From positions 1 through 64,000 of the forward strand of contig LNEJ01000049.1 of NCBI GenBank assembly GCA_001464965.1: DNA of 64,000 nucleotides, in the 5' to 3' direction. A program made the position numbers and the translations under genes. Under the pieces are notes generated by a model. The model saw only the letters and a list, made by a program, of their open reading frames with translations. It had not been told where the DNA came from and made no database searches. Numbering within the stretch: the first letter of the stretch is position 1; each line of letters begins with the position of its first letter. The stretch comes from Gammaproteobacteria bacterium Ga0074134. Lineage in GTDB: Bacteria > Pseudomonadota > Gammaproteobacteria > Ga0077554 > Ga007554. This document shows positions 55,205-64,000 of this stretch, piece after piece.

Positions 55205-55441
55205 ATGGCCGTAAAAAAAGCCGCAGTAAAGAAGAAAGCAGCGCCCGCTAAAAAAGCAGCGCCCGCTAAAAAGAAGGTGGCGCCTGCCAAAAAGGCGGCT
55301 CCTGTGAAGAAAGCAGCTCCTGCTAAAAAGGCAGCTCCTGCAAAGAAAGCAGCTCCTGCCAAAAAGGCAGTTGTTAAAAAGAAGGCTGCTCCAGCCAAGA
55401 AAGCAGCACCCAAGAAGAAAGCCGCTCCCAAGAAGAAGTAA
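55205..55441 (+). CDS. Histone H1-like Lys/Ala/Pro-rich DNA-binding protein
   Basis: The 78-residue protein is nearly all Lys, Ala and Pro in KKAAPA-type repeats, as in bacterial H1-like proteins and the tails of AlgP. It should bind DNA through charge and have no fixed fold. Start ATG 55205 has GGAGG just upstream; an earlier in-frame ATG at 55178 is in the 5' hairpin. The repeats are near-identical at DNA level, so length may vary between strains. The reverse frame here (Ala/Phe-rich) is a shadow. Confidence 0.85.
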   Translation: MAVKKAAVKKKAAPAKKAAPAKKKVAPAKKAAPVKKAAPAKKAAPAKKAAPAKKAVVKKKAAPAKKAAPKKKAAPKKK

Positions 55442-55461
55442 TCCTGGGTTAGGCTGGCAGC

Positions 55462-55491
55462 AAAAAAAGGCCCGCTTATGCGGGCCTTTTT
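55462..55491. terminator. Bidirectional Rho-independent terminator
   Basis: GGCCCGC and GCGGGCC close on TTAT. AAAAAAA precedes and TTTTT follows, so it can end the H1-like gene on the plus strand and ilvA on the minus strand, which converge here. Confidence 0.92.
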
Positions 55492-55509
55492 GTTTGGGCG
55501 GAAATCAGC

Positions 55510-57021
55510 TTAACTGAGAAATAGCTTGTATGCAGGATTTTCTGTTTCGTCCTGGTACTCGTAGCCCACCTCTGCGAGAAAAGACTGGAAGCTGGGCGTC
55601 TCTTCAGGAGGCACTTGAACACCCACCAATACCCGTCCATACGCCGCACCGTGATTGCGGTAATGAAACATGCTGATGTTCCAGCGCTGCCCCATCTTGT
55701 TGAGAAACCGCAACAGGGCACCGGGCCGCTCCGGGAATTCGAAACGGTAGATGACTTCGTGCTCAACGGCGGGGGGATGTCCGCCCACCATGTAGCGCAC
55801 ATGCAGCTTTGCCACTTCGTTGTCCGTCATGTCGGTCACAGGATAACCTTGTGCCTGCAGCCGTTCGATGATGCTGCTCTTCTCCGCTTCACCGTGGCCC
55901 AGCTTTATGCCCGCGAACACATGGGCCTGATTGGGGTCGGAATAGCGATAGTTGAATTCCGTAATGCTGCGCTCCCCAAGGGATTCGCAAAACTGCCGGA
56001 AGCTGCCGGGACGCTCGGGGATCGTCACTGCGATAATCGCCTCGTGGCGTTCGCCCACTTCGGCGCGTTCCGCGATGTGGCGCAGCCGGTCAAAATTCAT
56101 ATTGGCGCCACTGTCGATAGCCACCATATTTTTGTTCTCCAGCCCCTCTCTCGCCACATACTTTTTTAGCCCTGCCACTGCCAGCGCACCGGCGGGTTCG
56201 GCGATGGAACGGGTATCGTCAAAGATATCCTTGATCGCGGCGCAGATCTCATCGGTACTGACGAGGATGATTTCGTCGACGCACTGGCGTGCAATGCGGA
56301 AAGTTTCGGCACCCGCCTGCCGCACAGCCACACCGTCGGCGAAGATCCCTACATGATCCAGCGTCACACGCTCGCCGGTGCGCAGCGCCTGGTACATGCT
56401 TGCCGCATCCTCCGGCTCGACACCGATGATCTTGATCTCCGGCCAGAGGTATTTCACATACGCGGATACACCGGCAATCAACCCGCCGCCGCCCACAGGG
56501 ATAAAAATCGCGTGCAAAGGATCGGTGTGCTGGCGCAGGATCTCCACCCCGATGGTGCCTTGCCCGGCGATGACATCAGGATCGTCGTAAGGGTGAATAA
56601 ACACCATGCCATTATCTTCGGCCAGCTGCGCCGCATGTTGATAGGCCTCGTCATAAGTGTCGCCATGTAGCGCAATGGTCGCGCCCAGACTGCGCACCGA
56701 GGCCACTTTTATATCCGGGGTGGTGCGCGGCATGACGATCAGCGCCGGGATGCCCAGCTTACGCGACGCCAGCGCTACCCCTTGGGCATGATTGCCCGCC
56801 GAGGCTGTGATCACGCCGTTTTGCGCCGAATCCGGCGGCAGATTCACAATCTTGTTGTATGCGCCGCGCAGCTTGAAGGAAAACACTGGCTGCAGATCCT
56901 CGCGCTTGAGCATTACCCGGTTGCCCAGCCGCTGCGACAGCGTGCGCATCAGATCCAGCGGCGTTTCCTGCGCCACATCGTAAACGCGCGCAGTGAGAAT
57001 TTTTTCAATGTAATTTTTCAT
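55510..57021 (-). CDS. ilvA: Threonine ammonia-lyase, biosynthetic
   Basis: The 503-residue PLP enzyme has the cofactor Lys in VFSFKLRGAYNKI (about residue 48), the substrate loop SAGNHAQGVALA, the glycine loop IPVGGGGLIAGV, and a C-terminal pair of ACT-like domains (about 320-503: ERPGSFRQFCESL, ERPGALLRFLNKMG). Two ACT domains mark the feedback-controlled biosynthetic form that starts isoleucine synthesis from threonine. It follows the kelch gene by 22 bases and may be cotranscribed with it. Confidence 0.96.
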   Translation of the reverse strand: MKNYIEKILTARVYDVAQETPLDLMRTLSQRLGNRVMLKREDLQPVFSFKLRGAYNKIVNLPPDSAQNGVITASAGNHAQGVALASRKLGIPALIVMPRTTPDIKVASVRSLGATIALHGDTYDEAYQHAAQLAEDNGMVFIHPYDDPDVIAGQGTIGVEILRQHTDPLHAIFIPVGGGGLIAGVSAYVKYLWPEIKIIGVEPEDAASMYQALRTGERVTLDHVGIFADGVAVRQAGAETFRIARQCVDEIILVSTDEICAAIKDIFDDTRSIAEPAGALAVAGLKKYVAREGLENKNMVAIDSGANMNFDRLRHIAERAEVGERHEAIIAVTIPERPGSFRQFCESLGERSITEFNYRYSDPNQAHVFAGIKLGHGEAEKSSIIERLQAQGYPVTDMTDNEVAKLHVRYMVGGHPPAVEHEVIYRFEFPERPGALLRFLNKMGQRWNISMFHYRNHGAAYGRVLVGVQVPPEETPSFQSFLAEVGYEYQDETENPAYKLFLS

Positions 57022-57043
57022 GGCTATAAGTTATCACAATGGT

Positions 57044-58384
57044 TTAATGAGGCGAATCCATGATTTCCACTCTCCCCACAAAGCGAATCGCGGCAAAGCG
57101 TCGTTGCAGGGTTTTGCTGTAAAAATTCGCTATTTGTACCCCGTCGCTGTAGCGGATGCGGGCGTTGACCGTGTATCCACCCTTGGCGGCGGCCAGCCAT
57201 TCCTCGCCATTGGGCGAGTCCACCCGCAGATAGCTATACATCGCGGTGTCGATCACCTCCGCGATCACACTTTCATTGGGCAGCGAGATGATGGCGGCGG
57301 GTGCGGATGCCGCCGTGTTTTGCCGCTGCTTGCTGGCCTCTGCCATGCCGAGGAAACCGATATCGCCCGCATCGTTGAAGGTGGCGTAAGAAGCGGTGTT
57401 GTAATAGCCGCTCGCGTTGGTGCCGCCGAGCAGGTAAACCCAGTCCTTGTATATCACGACGCCGGCGTCGGCGCGGCTTGCCGGTAGTGGTGTAGTGGCC
57501 TGCCAGGATTGTAGCGCGCCATCCGCAGCGACGCTGGTTTTCTCGATGCTATCGAGATAGACAAGATTGTTGATGCCGCCTATCGCATATACATGCGCGC
57601 CGTGGGTGATGGCCGAGAGGCCGTAGCGCCCCGTTGCCAAAGGAGGTGCCTGCCGCCATTGCAGAGGTGCCCCACCAGCATTCAATGTGGCCCATTCCAC
57701 CTCAGGCTGGCCAGTAGCCTGGCTTAGCGCATGCCCGCCGATGGCGAACATGGCGCCATTGGTTTGTGTCACGGCATGGACATATCGCGGCAGGGTAAGA
57801 TGTTGCGGCTCCAGTGTCCATTTGCCGAGACTGCCATCCGGCAGGATCTCCGCCCGCTCCACCGTATCCAGCAATGCCCCGCTGTAGCCGCCCAGTGCAT
57901 AAATATAGCGCCCCGCTATCGCCAGCTTGGCGCAACGGCGGGGAGAGACCAGCGCGTGTTTTTCCTTCTTCCAGGGGCCGAGGCCACCCTCCGGCAAAAT
58001 ACGCGCACGCTCGACGGAGCGCAGCAGATGGCTGCCGTTGGGGCCATTGCCACCGCCTACGGCATAGACAAAGCCGTTGTGCGGCACCGCTGAAAAGAAG
58101 CCGCGCTCTTCTTTCAAGCGCGCGGTGTTGCGCCATGGAGCAAGAGAGCCGTCCGGCTGTATGCGGGCGTATTCGGCGGAAAATAAAAAACGCCTGCCAT
58201 CAATACCACCGATGACATATATCACACCATTGGCCTCAATCGCCGCGGCGCCCGCCCGCGGGGTGGTGAGCGGCGCGGTATCCTGCCAGCCGGGAATCCA
58301 GGATTGTTGCGCGAGGAGTTGCGCAGCAACTGCGGTAAAAGGCATTGCCATGCTGAGCAGGATGGCTTTGAATAGCGTTTTCAT
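57044..58384 (-). CDS. Exported kelch-repeat protein
   Basis: The 446-residue protein has a signal peptide (MKTLFKAILLSMAMPF start, cut after AVAA) and about six kelch blades of the form VYAVGGxN/VIYVIGGIDG/IYALGGYSG, each with a LPxxR or SPRR turn and a W before it. It should form a periplasmic or outer-surface beta propeller. Start ATG 58384 is one base after the yyaL stop, so translation is coupled. A 47-codon extension upstream is rejected because it runs inside yyaL. The ligand is unknown. Confidence 0.88.
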   Translation of the reverse strand: MKTLFKAILLSMAMPFTAVAAQLLAQQSWIPGWQDTAPLTTPRAGAAAIEANGVIYVIGGIDGRRFLFSAEYARIQPDGSLAPWRNTARLKEERGFFSAVPHNGFVYAVGGGNGPNGSHLLRSVERARILPEGGLGPWKKEKHALVSPRRCAKLAIAGRYIYALGGYSGALLDTVERAEILPDGSLGKWTLEPQHLTLPRYVHAVTQTNGAMFAIGGHALSQATGQPEVEWATLNAGGAPLQWRQAPPLATGRYGLSAITHGAHVYAIGGINNLVYLDSIEKTSVAADGALQSWQATTPLPASRADAGVVIYKDWVYLLGGTNASGYYNTASYATFNDAGDIGFLGMAEASKQRQNTAASAPAAIISLPNESVIAEVIDTAMYSYLRVDSPNGEEWLAAAKGGYTVNARIRYSDGVQIANFYSKTLQRRFAAIRFVGRVEIMDSPH

Positions 58385-58385
58385 T

Positions 58386-60452
58386 TCAGTGATTCGCAGA
58401 CAACGCTGCCTGCAATGCCTCTGCCGTCTCCAGCGGCGCGCTGCATGCGAGCCCATCGCAGACATAGGCAACAACGCCGTCACGAGATTTGCATTGCGCG
58501 AGAGTGCCCGGCAAGCCGGCCGCATCCGTGGGAATGGCGAGGGTAAGACGGCGCGGGGTGTAGTCCTGCCCGCCTATAGCCTGCCATTCAGTCATTGCAT
58601 CCAATGCGCCACGCAGGATGACTGTTTGCGGCGGCTGCAGGTATTCCTCCGCGGCCAGTAGCAGCGCATTGTGCGCGTAGGGGATTTCCGTCACGGCAGG
58701 CCAAGCGGCCTTCAGCGTGCGTGCGGCGGCATCGAGATAACGGGTTTCACCGAGTAGATGGCCCAGCCGTCCCAGCACAAACGCGGCGATTCCGTTGCCG
58801 GATGGCAGGGCATCATCACCTAGTGGTTTGGGGCGGTGGATAAGCTTCTCATGGTCGCCAGCGGTGAAGAAAAAGCCACCCTGCTTTTTATCTTCGAAGT
58901 GCGTAAGCACCGCTTCGGCGAGTGCGATGGCAAAGCTTAGATCGCCATCGCGCCAACGCGCCTGTAGCAGTTCAAGGATGCCGTCGATCAGGAAAACGTA
59001 ATCATCCAGATACGCCGGGAGCGTTGCCTGGCCATCCTTATAAGCCGCCAATAACCGGCCATCGCGCCACAAATGCGCCTGGATAAAGTCTAGCGCCCGC
59101 TGTGCCGAGCCGATATGGCCGGGCTGATTCAAGTGACGGCCTGCCGCAGCCATGCCTTTGATCATCAGGCCGTTCCAGGCAGTGAGGATTTTTTCGTCGC
59201 GTCCGGGGTGGACGCGCTTTTGGCGCACGGCAAACAGTGTGGCGCGCGCGGTATCGAGCAGCGCAGTGGCCTGCGCCTCACTCATGGAGAACTCGCCGGC
59301 CAGTGTACTGATGTCCTGATATACGTGCAGGTGCCACTGGCCTTCGAAATTGGCGGGTTGATCGAGGCCGAAGCGGCGAGCGAAGAGAGGGTAGGCGTCT
59401 GCATCGAGCAGCGCTTTGACCTCCTCCCGGTCCCACGCATAAAACTTGCCTTCGTGTCCTTCGGAGTCGGCATCCAGCGTCGAGTAATAACCACCTTGCG
59501 GTGATTGCATCTCGCGCATCACCCAGGCAGCGCTTTCCTCCGCGACGCGTTTGAACAACGGCTCGCGCGTGGCCAGCCATGCCTCGCTGTATAACGCAAG
59601 CAGCGGCCCGTTGTCATACAGCATTTTCTCAAAGTGCGGAATCATCCACAGCTCGTCCACCGAATAACGGCAGAAGCCGCCGCCGAGCTGGTCGTATAAG
59701 CCACCCTGCGCCATCCGGGTGAGCGTGAAGCGGGCCATGGACAACGCCTTGTCGTCCGCCCGGCCGGTGGCGGCCCAGTGGCGCAGCAGGCGCTCGATAT
59801 GAGTGGGGTGGGGAAACTTGGGCGCACGGCCAAATCCGCCGTGGTGGGCATCGAAGCTCTGCTCAAGTTGACGGCGCGCAATGTCGAGCGCCGCGGCATT
59901 GATTTCTCCACCACCCATGGGCGCCATGCTCTCCAGGGCATTTATCAGAGACGCATTTTGCTGCCGGACCTCCTCCGGGTGTTCGCGGTAAAACGCCTCA
60001 ATGCGTTGCAACAGCTCCTTGAATCCCGGCAGGCCATAGCGCGGCTCCCTGGGGAAATAGGTGCCGGCAAAAAATGGCGCGTGATCATCCGGGGTGAGGA
60101 ATACCGTAAGCGGCCAGCCACCGCCTCGCTGTGTCAGCAACTGGTGCGCGGTCTGATAGATTTTGTCGAGGTCGGGGCGTTCTTCACGGTCCACCTTTAT
60201 GTTCACGAACAGCGCGTTCATAACCTGGGCGGTTGCTTCGTCCTCAAACGATTCGTGAGCCATCACGTGACACCAATGGCACGCGGAATAGCCTATCGAA
60301 AGCAGTATCGGCTTGTTCTCGCGCAGCGCCTTGTCCAGCGCTACTTGGCTCCACGGATACCATTCCACCGGATTGTGCGCGTGCTGGAGCAGATAGGGAC
60401 TGGTTTCGTCGATCAGGTGATTAGCGGTAGAGGCGGGAGCGGCCTTATTCAT
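58386..60452 (-). CDS. YyaL-type thioredoxin-domain/DUF255 protein
   Basis: The 688-residue protein has an N-terminal thioredoxin-like DUF255 domain (about 10-170: [55 protein letters not shown]). A long (alpha/alpha)6 glycosidase-like toroid follows (about 190-640: [42 protein letters not shown]). CxxC is present in CHWC. The family is of uncertain function. It heads the yyaL-kelch-ilvA run on the minus strand. Confidence 0.93.
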   Translation of the reverse strand: MNKAAPASTANHLIDETSPYLLQHAHNPVEWYPWSQVALDKALRENKPILLSIGYSACHWCHVMAHESFEDEATAQVMNALFVNIKVDREERPDLDKIYQTAHQLLTQRGGGWPLTVFLTPDDHAPFFAGTYFPREPRYGLPGFKELLQRIEAFYREHPEEVRQQNASLINALESMAPMGGGEINAAALDIARRQLEQSFDAHHGGFGRAPKFPHPTHIERLLRHWAATGRADDKALSMARFTLTRMAQGGLYDQLGGGFCRYSVDELWMIPHFEKMLYDNGPLLALYSEAWLATREPLFKRVAEESAAWVMREMQSPQGGYYSTLDADSEGHEGKFYAWDREEVKALLDADAYPLFARRFGLDQPANFEGQWHLHVYQDISTLAGEFSMSEAQATALLDTARATLFAVRQKRVHPGRDEKILTAWNGLMIKGMAAAGRHLNQPGHIGSAQRALDFIQAHLWRDGRLLAAYKDGQATLPAYLDDYVFLIDGILELLQARWRDGDLSFAIALAEAVLTHFEDKKQGGFFFTAGDHEKLIHRPKPLGDDALPSGNGIAAFVLGRLGHLLGETRYLDAAARTLKAAWPAVTEIPYAHNALLLAAEEYLQPPQTVILRGALDAMTEWQAIGGQDYTPRRLTLAIPTDAAGLPGTLAQCKSRDGVVAYVCDGLACSAPLETAEALQAALSANH

Positions 60453-60530
60453 TGAAAGTCTTCCGCGATTTGATTTATAAAGGTGCGCTGTGGCTTGGGA
60501 CGGCGCGGTGGCTACTTCGCCGTCCGTTGG

Positions 60531-60675
60531 TTAAAATGACTGCACCAGGCCACCGATGCCACCGGCCTGGTTATTGTTCAACAGATCCATGACACCATCC
60601 AGCAAGCTGGATTGCCCACTGCTTTGGCCAGTCAATTTGCCGATAGCCCCCCGCTATGTTATCGAATAAGCCCAT
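60531..60675 (-). pseudogene. Decayed YidB/DUF937-family gene
   Basis: On the minus strand the frame opens MGLFDNIAGG, a typical YidB/DUF937 start. After a run of six G it must shift by one base to continue AIGKLTGQSSGQSSLLDG, VMDLLNNNQAGGIGGLVQSF and then stops at TAA. Family members go on for about 90 more residues after the LVQSF-like block. So there are two lesions: a one-base frameshift in a G run (60647-60652) and a truncation. The downstream part is not found. Confidence 0.65.
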
Positions 60676-60930
60676 AATCTTCCCATCCATTGAGCGCTCA
60701 AAACAGCGGTGTAGCCACGAAAACCTCTGTGACATTCAGCGACCTTACCAGTGTAGCCTTTGTCTACAATCATCACCATGCGATTTTTTTCAGGCTTTTT
60801 CCTGCGCTCCGCCAGAAGGTTGATGGCAGCGCCTCCATTTTTGGTAAGCCGCAGGCGCGAAATGGAGTTCGCCGCCATAGCGATTTTGATAGTATTGGCA
60901 GGTGAATAGCCTCTAATCGACATTACAACC
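60676..60930. other. Intergenic region between the yidB remnant and the JAMM protease gene
   Basis: No reliable gene is seen in these 255 bases. Minus-strand (60654-60944) and plus-strand frames exist but have no family pattern, good start or ribosome site. The region should contain the promoter of the JAMM gene, though no strong boxes stand out. With the remnant, the gap from yyaL to the JAMM gene is about 480 bases. Confidence 0.5.
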
Positions 60931-61338
60931 ATGCCAACCATCAAATTACCACGCCCATTGGTGAATCAATTGCTGCACCAAGCCCAGCTTGCCGCTGACA
61001 GGGAGATGTGCGGCCTGATCGGCGCACGCGGGGGTAACCCATCACATTGCTACCCGGTTGCCAATGTTGCGTCCTCGCCCCAGGTGCAATATGTCATGGA
61101 CCCCAAGGGGCAGATCGACGCCATGCGTCAGATGCGCGAACGCGGCGAGGAATTGTTTGCCATTTACCATTCACACCCGGCTTCCCCGGCGCTGCCATCG
61201 GCGATGGATATTGACGAGGCGGCGTATCCCGGCGTGCTTTACCTGATTATTTCATTAAACACCAAGGGTGTGCTGGAAATGCGGGGGTTTCGTTTGGCAG
61301 GCCCGGATGTTGCCGAGGTAATGCTCGAATTACAATAA
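60931..61338 (+). CDS. M67-family (JAMM/MPN) metallopeptidase
   Basis: The 135-residue protein is one JAB/MPN domain with the zinc motif: an N-terminal Glu in REMCGLIGA (about residue 26), then IYHSHPASPALPSAMDID (HxH-x7-S-x2-D, about 78-95). This predicts an isopeptidase or peptidase, similar to bacterial Mec+/RadC-like JAMM proteins that cut ubiquitin-like sulfur carriers. No sulfur-carrier gene is next to it, so the substrate is unknown. No ribosome site is obvious before ATG. Confidence 0.93.
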   Translation: MPTIKLPRPLVNQLLHQAQLAADREMCGLIGARGGNPSHCYPVANVASSPQVQYVMDPKGQIDAMRQMRERGEELFAIYHSHPASPALPSAMDIDEAAYPGVLYLIISLNTKGVLEMRGFRLAGPDVAEVMLELQ

Positions 61339-61349
61339 TCCTAAAAACC

Positions 61350-62321
61350 TCAGTTCTGTTTTTCCCGTGACTGGAGCACAAGTATATGTTGCAGGGTTTC
61401 CTCATAGCTTGCCAGCAGCGGGCCACCCAGGCTCACGGCACGCCGTGCGGCTTGTTCGGCTTCTTGCAAGCGGCCCTGTTCGGCGAGCACCTGCGCCAGG
61501 TTATTGAAGGCGGGGGCGAGAGCGGGGTTGGCCAGCGTAACTTGCCGGTAGGCCTGTTCCGCGCCGGATAGATCTTTAATCGCATACAGGCTGTTGCCCA
61601 GGCCCATGCGTGCCGCCGCGCTGTCCGGCCAGCGCACCAATGCACTGGCATAGGCGGTTTTGACCTCTTGCCAGCGTTGCAGCCGCTCCAGCCCAGCAAC
61701 GGCCCGCAGATAAGGTATTTCCTCCGCGCTTGCAGGCAGGCGATCTGAGGGCAAGGCAACCATTGCCCAATAGTCACCGCGCCTCCAGGTGCGTTCGAAC
61801 AGCTTGAACGGCACAACATGCCGCCGTTCGCGGCCCGAGCGCAGGATGACCAAATCCTGGCTGAGGTCAAACCCCACCACCACGGCGTAATGCCATTTGG
61901 TATACCAGCTTAACCCCAGGTTCTGTAAAACCAGTACCGGATTGCCCGCCCGGACTTCGGCGAGCAGCGTCTCAAGCCTGGGCTGGATGAGATACGGGAT
62001 ACGCCCGGCGCGGCGGGTAGCGGCGAGCAGCTCCACTTGCAGGCTGCCCTGCCGCTCCGGCAGATACACCTGGGGTGCCAACGCTTCGGGGGTGACGCTA
62101 ACGCCCGACCAGTTCAGCACCGTGGCCAGCGCAGCCGGGCCGCACTGAAAATCTTCCTGTGGAAAAAAGGGAACGGCGGTCAGCTCCACCGGCGGCCCGA
62201 TTACATCGGGCGATTTCCGCAGATGGTCAATTTGCAGGGGCACGCCGCATCCTGTAACGAGCAGCGCCGCTATCAGCCAACAAGCCGCCCGGAGCGCTCC
62301 GGGCGGCTGTATGGTCAGCAT
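61350..62321 (-). CDS. PA2778-family cysteine peptidase with TPR repeats
   Basis: The 323-residue protein has a lipoprotein-type signal (lipobox VTGC), a C39-like peptidase domain (about 48-190) with catalytic Cys in FPQEDFQCGPAALATVL, His in KWHYAVVVGFD, and TPR-like helices (about 205-315: LGNSLYAIKDLSGAEQAY). This matches the PA2778 family. It is followed by, and close to, the PA2779-family gene. The substrate is not known; the family is often near envelope-export systems. Confidence 0.92.
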   Translation of the reverse strand: MLTIQPPGALRAACWLIAALLVTGCGVPLQIDHLRKSPDVIGPPVELTAVPFFPQEDFQCGPAALATVLNWSGVSVTPEALAPQVYLPERQGSLQVELLAATRRAGRIPYLIQPRLETLLAEVRAGNPVLVLQNLGLSWYTKWHYAVVVGFDLSQDLVILRSGRERRHVVPFKLFERTWRRGDYWAMVALPSDRLPASAEEIPYLRAVAGLERLQRWQEVKTAYASALVRWPDSAAARMGLGNSLYAIKDLSGAEQAYRQVTLANPALAPAFNNLAQVLAEQGRLQEAEQAARRAVSLGGPLLASYEETLQHILVLQSREKQN

Positions 62322-62333
62322 GGTGGGAAAGGA

Positions 62334-62738
62334 TTAACGTCTGTGTTTAACAAACGGGAAAATGTTGGTCAGGCCCAGAATATCCGTAATCAGCAGAATG
62401 ATGAAGATAGCGAACAATATGCCCACCACGCTATCACCGCCTGCCGGCAACTGATCCATCTGGCCCGCCAGGGTGCGCATCTCGGCATCGGTGAGGCTGT
62501 TCACGCGCGCCTTGGCCTGCTCCGCATCAACGCCATAAGCCACCAACTGCTCCTGAACGTCCTTTCTTTCCAGCAGTTTCAGAATATGCGCACGATCCTG
62601 CTGCGCCTGCTCGGAACTTACCAGAGATTCGGTACCTACAATGCCAGCCTGAGCGGCGGGCAGCTGAACACCAAGCCAGAGAAAGGCGAGGATCACAAAG
62701 TGACTAATGGGTTTGGCGATGCGACGAAGTTTTTCCAT
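62334..62738 (-). CDS. PA2779-family membrane protein
   Basis: The 134-residue protein has a signal-like first helix (about 10-30), a charged helical middle (about 42-95: LKLLERKDVQEQLVAYGVD, AKARVNSLTDAEMRTL) and a C-terminal membrane helix (about 103-122: VVGILFAIFIILLITDILG). It matches PA2779 in length and order. AAGGAGA stands before its ATG. The 12-base gap to the PA2778 gene shows they are one operon and probably function together. Confidence 0.92.
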   Translation of the reverse strand: MEKLRRIAKPISHFVILAFLWLGVQLPAAQAGIVGTESLVSSEQAQQDRAHILKLLERKDVQEQLVAYGVDAEQAKARVNSLTDAEMRTLAGQMDQLPAGGDSVVGILFAIFIILLITDILGLTNIFPFVKHRR

Positions 62739-62970
62739 GAAGAGATCTCCTTGGTTTTAGGGTTAGATTAAAAGCCTGCTCTTTTACAAAAGACCTTACT
62801 CATATCGGCCAATATGTGAATTTATTAAAGAACCTCATATTTCTCAATAGGTATTGTAACGCAGCGATGTCTCGCCGTTGTGCTCTCACCGCAGGTGATG
62901 GTGGCTGCGTCCGCCCTGGATTCATTTGTTTGACACACCACTGCATTGCGCCCTCCGCCATTTCCAGGAT

Positions 62971-63007
62971 AAAAAAGCCCGGCTGATGATGGATCAGCCG
63001 GGCTTTT
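62971..63007 (-). terminator. Rho-independent terminator of the OmpA-family gene
   Basis: AGCCCGGCTGAT and ATCAGCCGGGCT form a 12-bp stem with a 5-base loop. Read on the minus strand it is followed by TTTTTT, 28 bases after the stop of the OmpA-family gene. Confidence 0.93.
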
Positions 63008-63034
63008 AGTCTCAAACCCAAAAATGCCGGACTA

Positions 63035-64000
63035 TTACTTCTGGATGCGCAGCTCTACACGGCGGTTTGCGGAGCGCCCCTCTTCCGTTTTGTTGTCGGC
63101 CACCGGATCTTCCTGACCATAACCCTTGGCGGTCAGGTTCGCGGCATTCACGCCCTTCGACACCAGGTAGTGCATCACGGCCTCGGCGCGCTGCTGCGAC
63201 AATTTCTTGTTCTTGGCAGCAACACCTCGGTTGTCGGTATGTCCAGCCACTTCCGCTTTGATGTCGCTGTGTTTGACCAGGGTTGCAGCGGCTTCATCCA
63301 GGACAGCCAGTGAACCCGGCGTCAGCTGCGCGGAGTTGGTGGAGAACCTTACGCCCTTGAGCTCGATAACACCGGCAATCTCACAACCGTTATCATCCAC
63401 TTTCGCGGCACCTTTGCTGTCCGGGCAGCGGTCTTTGCTATCCACCACGCCGTCGCCATCGCTGTCCAGTTCACAGCCATCGGCATTCACCTTCGCACCC
63501 GCAGGGGTGTTGGGGCAACGGTCTTTGCTATCCACCACGCCGTCACCGTCACCATCCATCTCGCAGCCGTCGGCATTCACTTTCGCACCCGCAGGGGTGT
63601 TGGGGCAACGGTCTTTGCTGTCCACAACACCATCGCCATCGCTGTCCAGTTCACAGCCGTCGGTGTTCACTTTCGCACCAGCGGGGGTATTGGGACAGCG
63701 GTCCTGGCTGTCGATCACGCCATCACCATCGCTATCCACCGGCGGCTTGGGGGCAGCCGCTGCAACAACAGGAGCCGCGGCAGCTGCCGGCACAACAGCC
63801 TTTGCCTTCGCTCCCAGCGGGATGGACAGACCCAGGTTCAGTATCCAATCGCCAAAACGATTCTGGTTGGCAACACTCTTATCGTCTTTGTCGTAGCGGT
63901 AACGCACATCGGCGCGCAGCGCCAAGGCATCTTCTACCAGACTGGTCATGAATCCCAGGCCGACATTCGCCATGGGATTCGTGCTTTTTTCGCCGGACAC
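63035..64000 (-). CDS. OmpA-family outer-membrane protein with thrombospondin type-3 repeats (5' end outside window)
   Basis: At least 321 residues are visible; the frame stays open to the window edge, so the start and most of the N-terminal barrel are missing. Visible parts are the end of a beta barrel (ALRADVRYRYDKD), a Pro/Ala linker, four calcium-binding thrombospondin type-3 repeats (DSDGDGVVDSKDRCPNTPAG pattern) and a C-terminal OmpA peptidoglycan-binding domain (about 215-321: VRFSTNSAQLTPGSL, VAGHTDNRGVAAKNKKLSQ, NRRVELRIQK). It should tie the outer membrane to the cell wall. Confidence 0.94.
   Translation of the reverse strand: MSGEKSTNPMANVGLGFMTSLVEDALALRADVRYRYDKDDKSVANQNRFGDWILNLGLSIPLGAKAKAVVPAAAAAPVVAAAAPKPPVDSDGDGVIDSQDRCPNTPAGAKVNTDGCELDSDGDGVVDSKDRCPNTPAGAKVNADGCEMDGDGDGVVDSKDRCPNTPAGAKVNADGCELDSDGDGVVDSKDRCPDSKGAAKVDDNGCEIAGVIELKGVRFSTNSAQLTPGSLAVLDEAAATLVKHSDIKAEVAGHTDNRGVAAKNKKLSQQRAEAVMHYLVSKGVNAANLTAKGYGQEDPVADNKTEEGRSANRRVELRIQK
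63385..63740 (-). repeat. Four tandem ~90-base repeats encoding TSP3 units
   Basis: Four near-identical units code for the DGDGVxDSxDRCPNTPAG repeats of the OmpA-family gene. They are highly alike at DNA level, including synonymous positions, so recombination could change repeat number between strains. They are coding, not a CRISPR array. Confidence 0.85.

Noticed and set aside
55205..55441. Tandem repeats that could be read as a repeat array or CRISPR
   Set aside because: The repeats are in frame, code for KKAAPA units and have a ribosome site and terminator. There are no spacers.
60654..60944. 96-codon minus-strand frame between the yidB remnant and the JAMM gene
   Set aside because: It has no ribosome site or family pattern, and overlaps both the yidB start and the JAMM start.

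Overview
The window looks like the chromosome of a Gram-negative gammaproteobacterium. The strongest argument is gene order: ubiH-pepP-ygfB on one strand, then the TIGR02449 gene-zapA-6S RNA-fau on the other, is the arrangement known from Escherichia coli and relatives (ubiI is missing here). An EpsA/XrtB-type exopolysaccharide region, a PEP-CTERM protein, a two-partner secretion pair and a PA2778/PA2779 pair fit a free-living, surface-attaching or biofilm-forming aquatic or soil bacterium. I cannot name a genus. I see no insertion sequence, prophage, CRISPR array or tRNA gene.

Region 1 (1-7 kb) is the end of an exopolysaccharide/exosortase locus: the EpsD-type lipoprotein peptidyl-prolyl isomerase, the undecaprenyl-phosphate sugar transferase EpsB, the LuxR-type regulator EpsA, a tiny acidic protein, a PEP-CTERM protein and a large secreted protein. 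The leader of the PEP-CTERM gene carries two copies of one palindrome that could be an operator. Region 2 (7-25.5 kb) holds a two-partner secretion system (TpsB and a 3442-residue TpsA) and then a Ton-like cluster: an ExbB protein fused to a periplasmic DUF2341/LamG-like part, ExbD, TonB, a porin and a coiled-coil protein. An exosortase-associated CAAX-like protease follows. Region 3 (25.6-36.1 kb) is a compact operon that mixes type II secretion and type IV pilus parts: a DsbA-like lipoprotein, GspF, GspE, PilM-, PilN-, PilO- and PilP/GspC-like proteins, a secretin with a C-terminal cohesin-like domain, and four pseudopilins.

Region 4 (36.2-53 kb) is mostly housekeeping: a SnoaL-like protein, a VIT1-like membrane protein, TerC/Alx, the RNA helicase HrpA, a THUMP RNA methyltransferase, an RsuA-family pseudouridine synthase, a DUF3025 protein, Rep helicase, UbiH, PepP and YgfB. 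Between the methyltransferase and the pseudouridine synthase is the most interesting item: two tandem, related, untranslated units. Each has a sigma-E-like promoter, three hairpins with C-rich loops and a Rho-independent terminator, so they look like sibling small RNAs. A two-gene cassette at 46.3-47.5 kb shares a small unrecognised domain.

Region 5 (53-64 kb) has the TIGR02449 gene, zapA, 6S RNA, fau, an EVE-domain protein, an H1-like lysine/alanine-rich protein, a yyaL-kelch-ilvA run, a decayed yidB-like gene, a JAMM protease, the PA2778/PA2779 pair, and an OmpA-family protein cut by the window edge.

The genes of regions 1-3 all act at the envelope: polysaccharide and PEP-CTERM export, adhesin secretion, energised outer-membrane transport and pseudopilus-driven secretion. 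If the tandem small RNAs are under sigma-E control, they would be natural regulators of such outer-membrane genes, but that link is inference.
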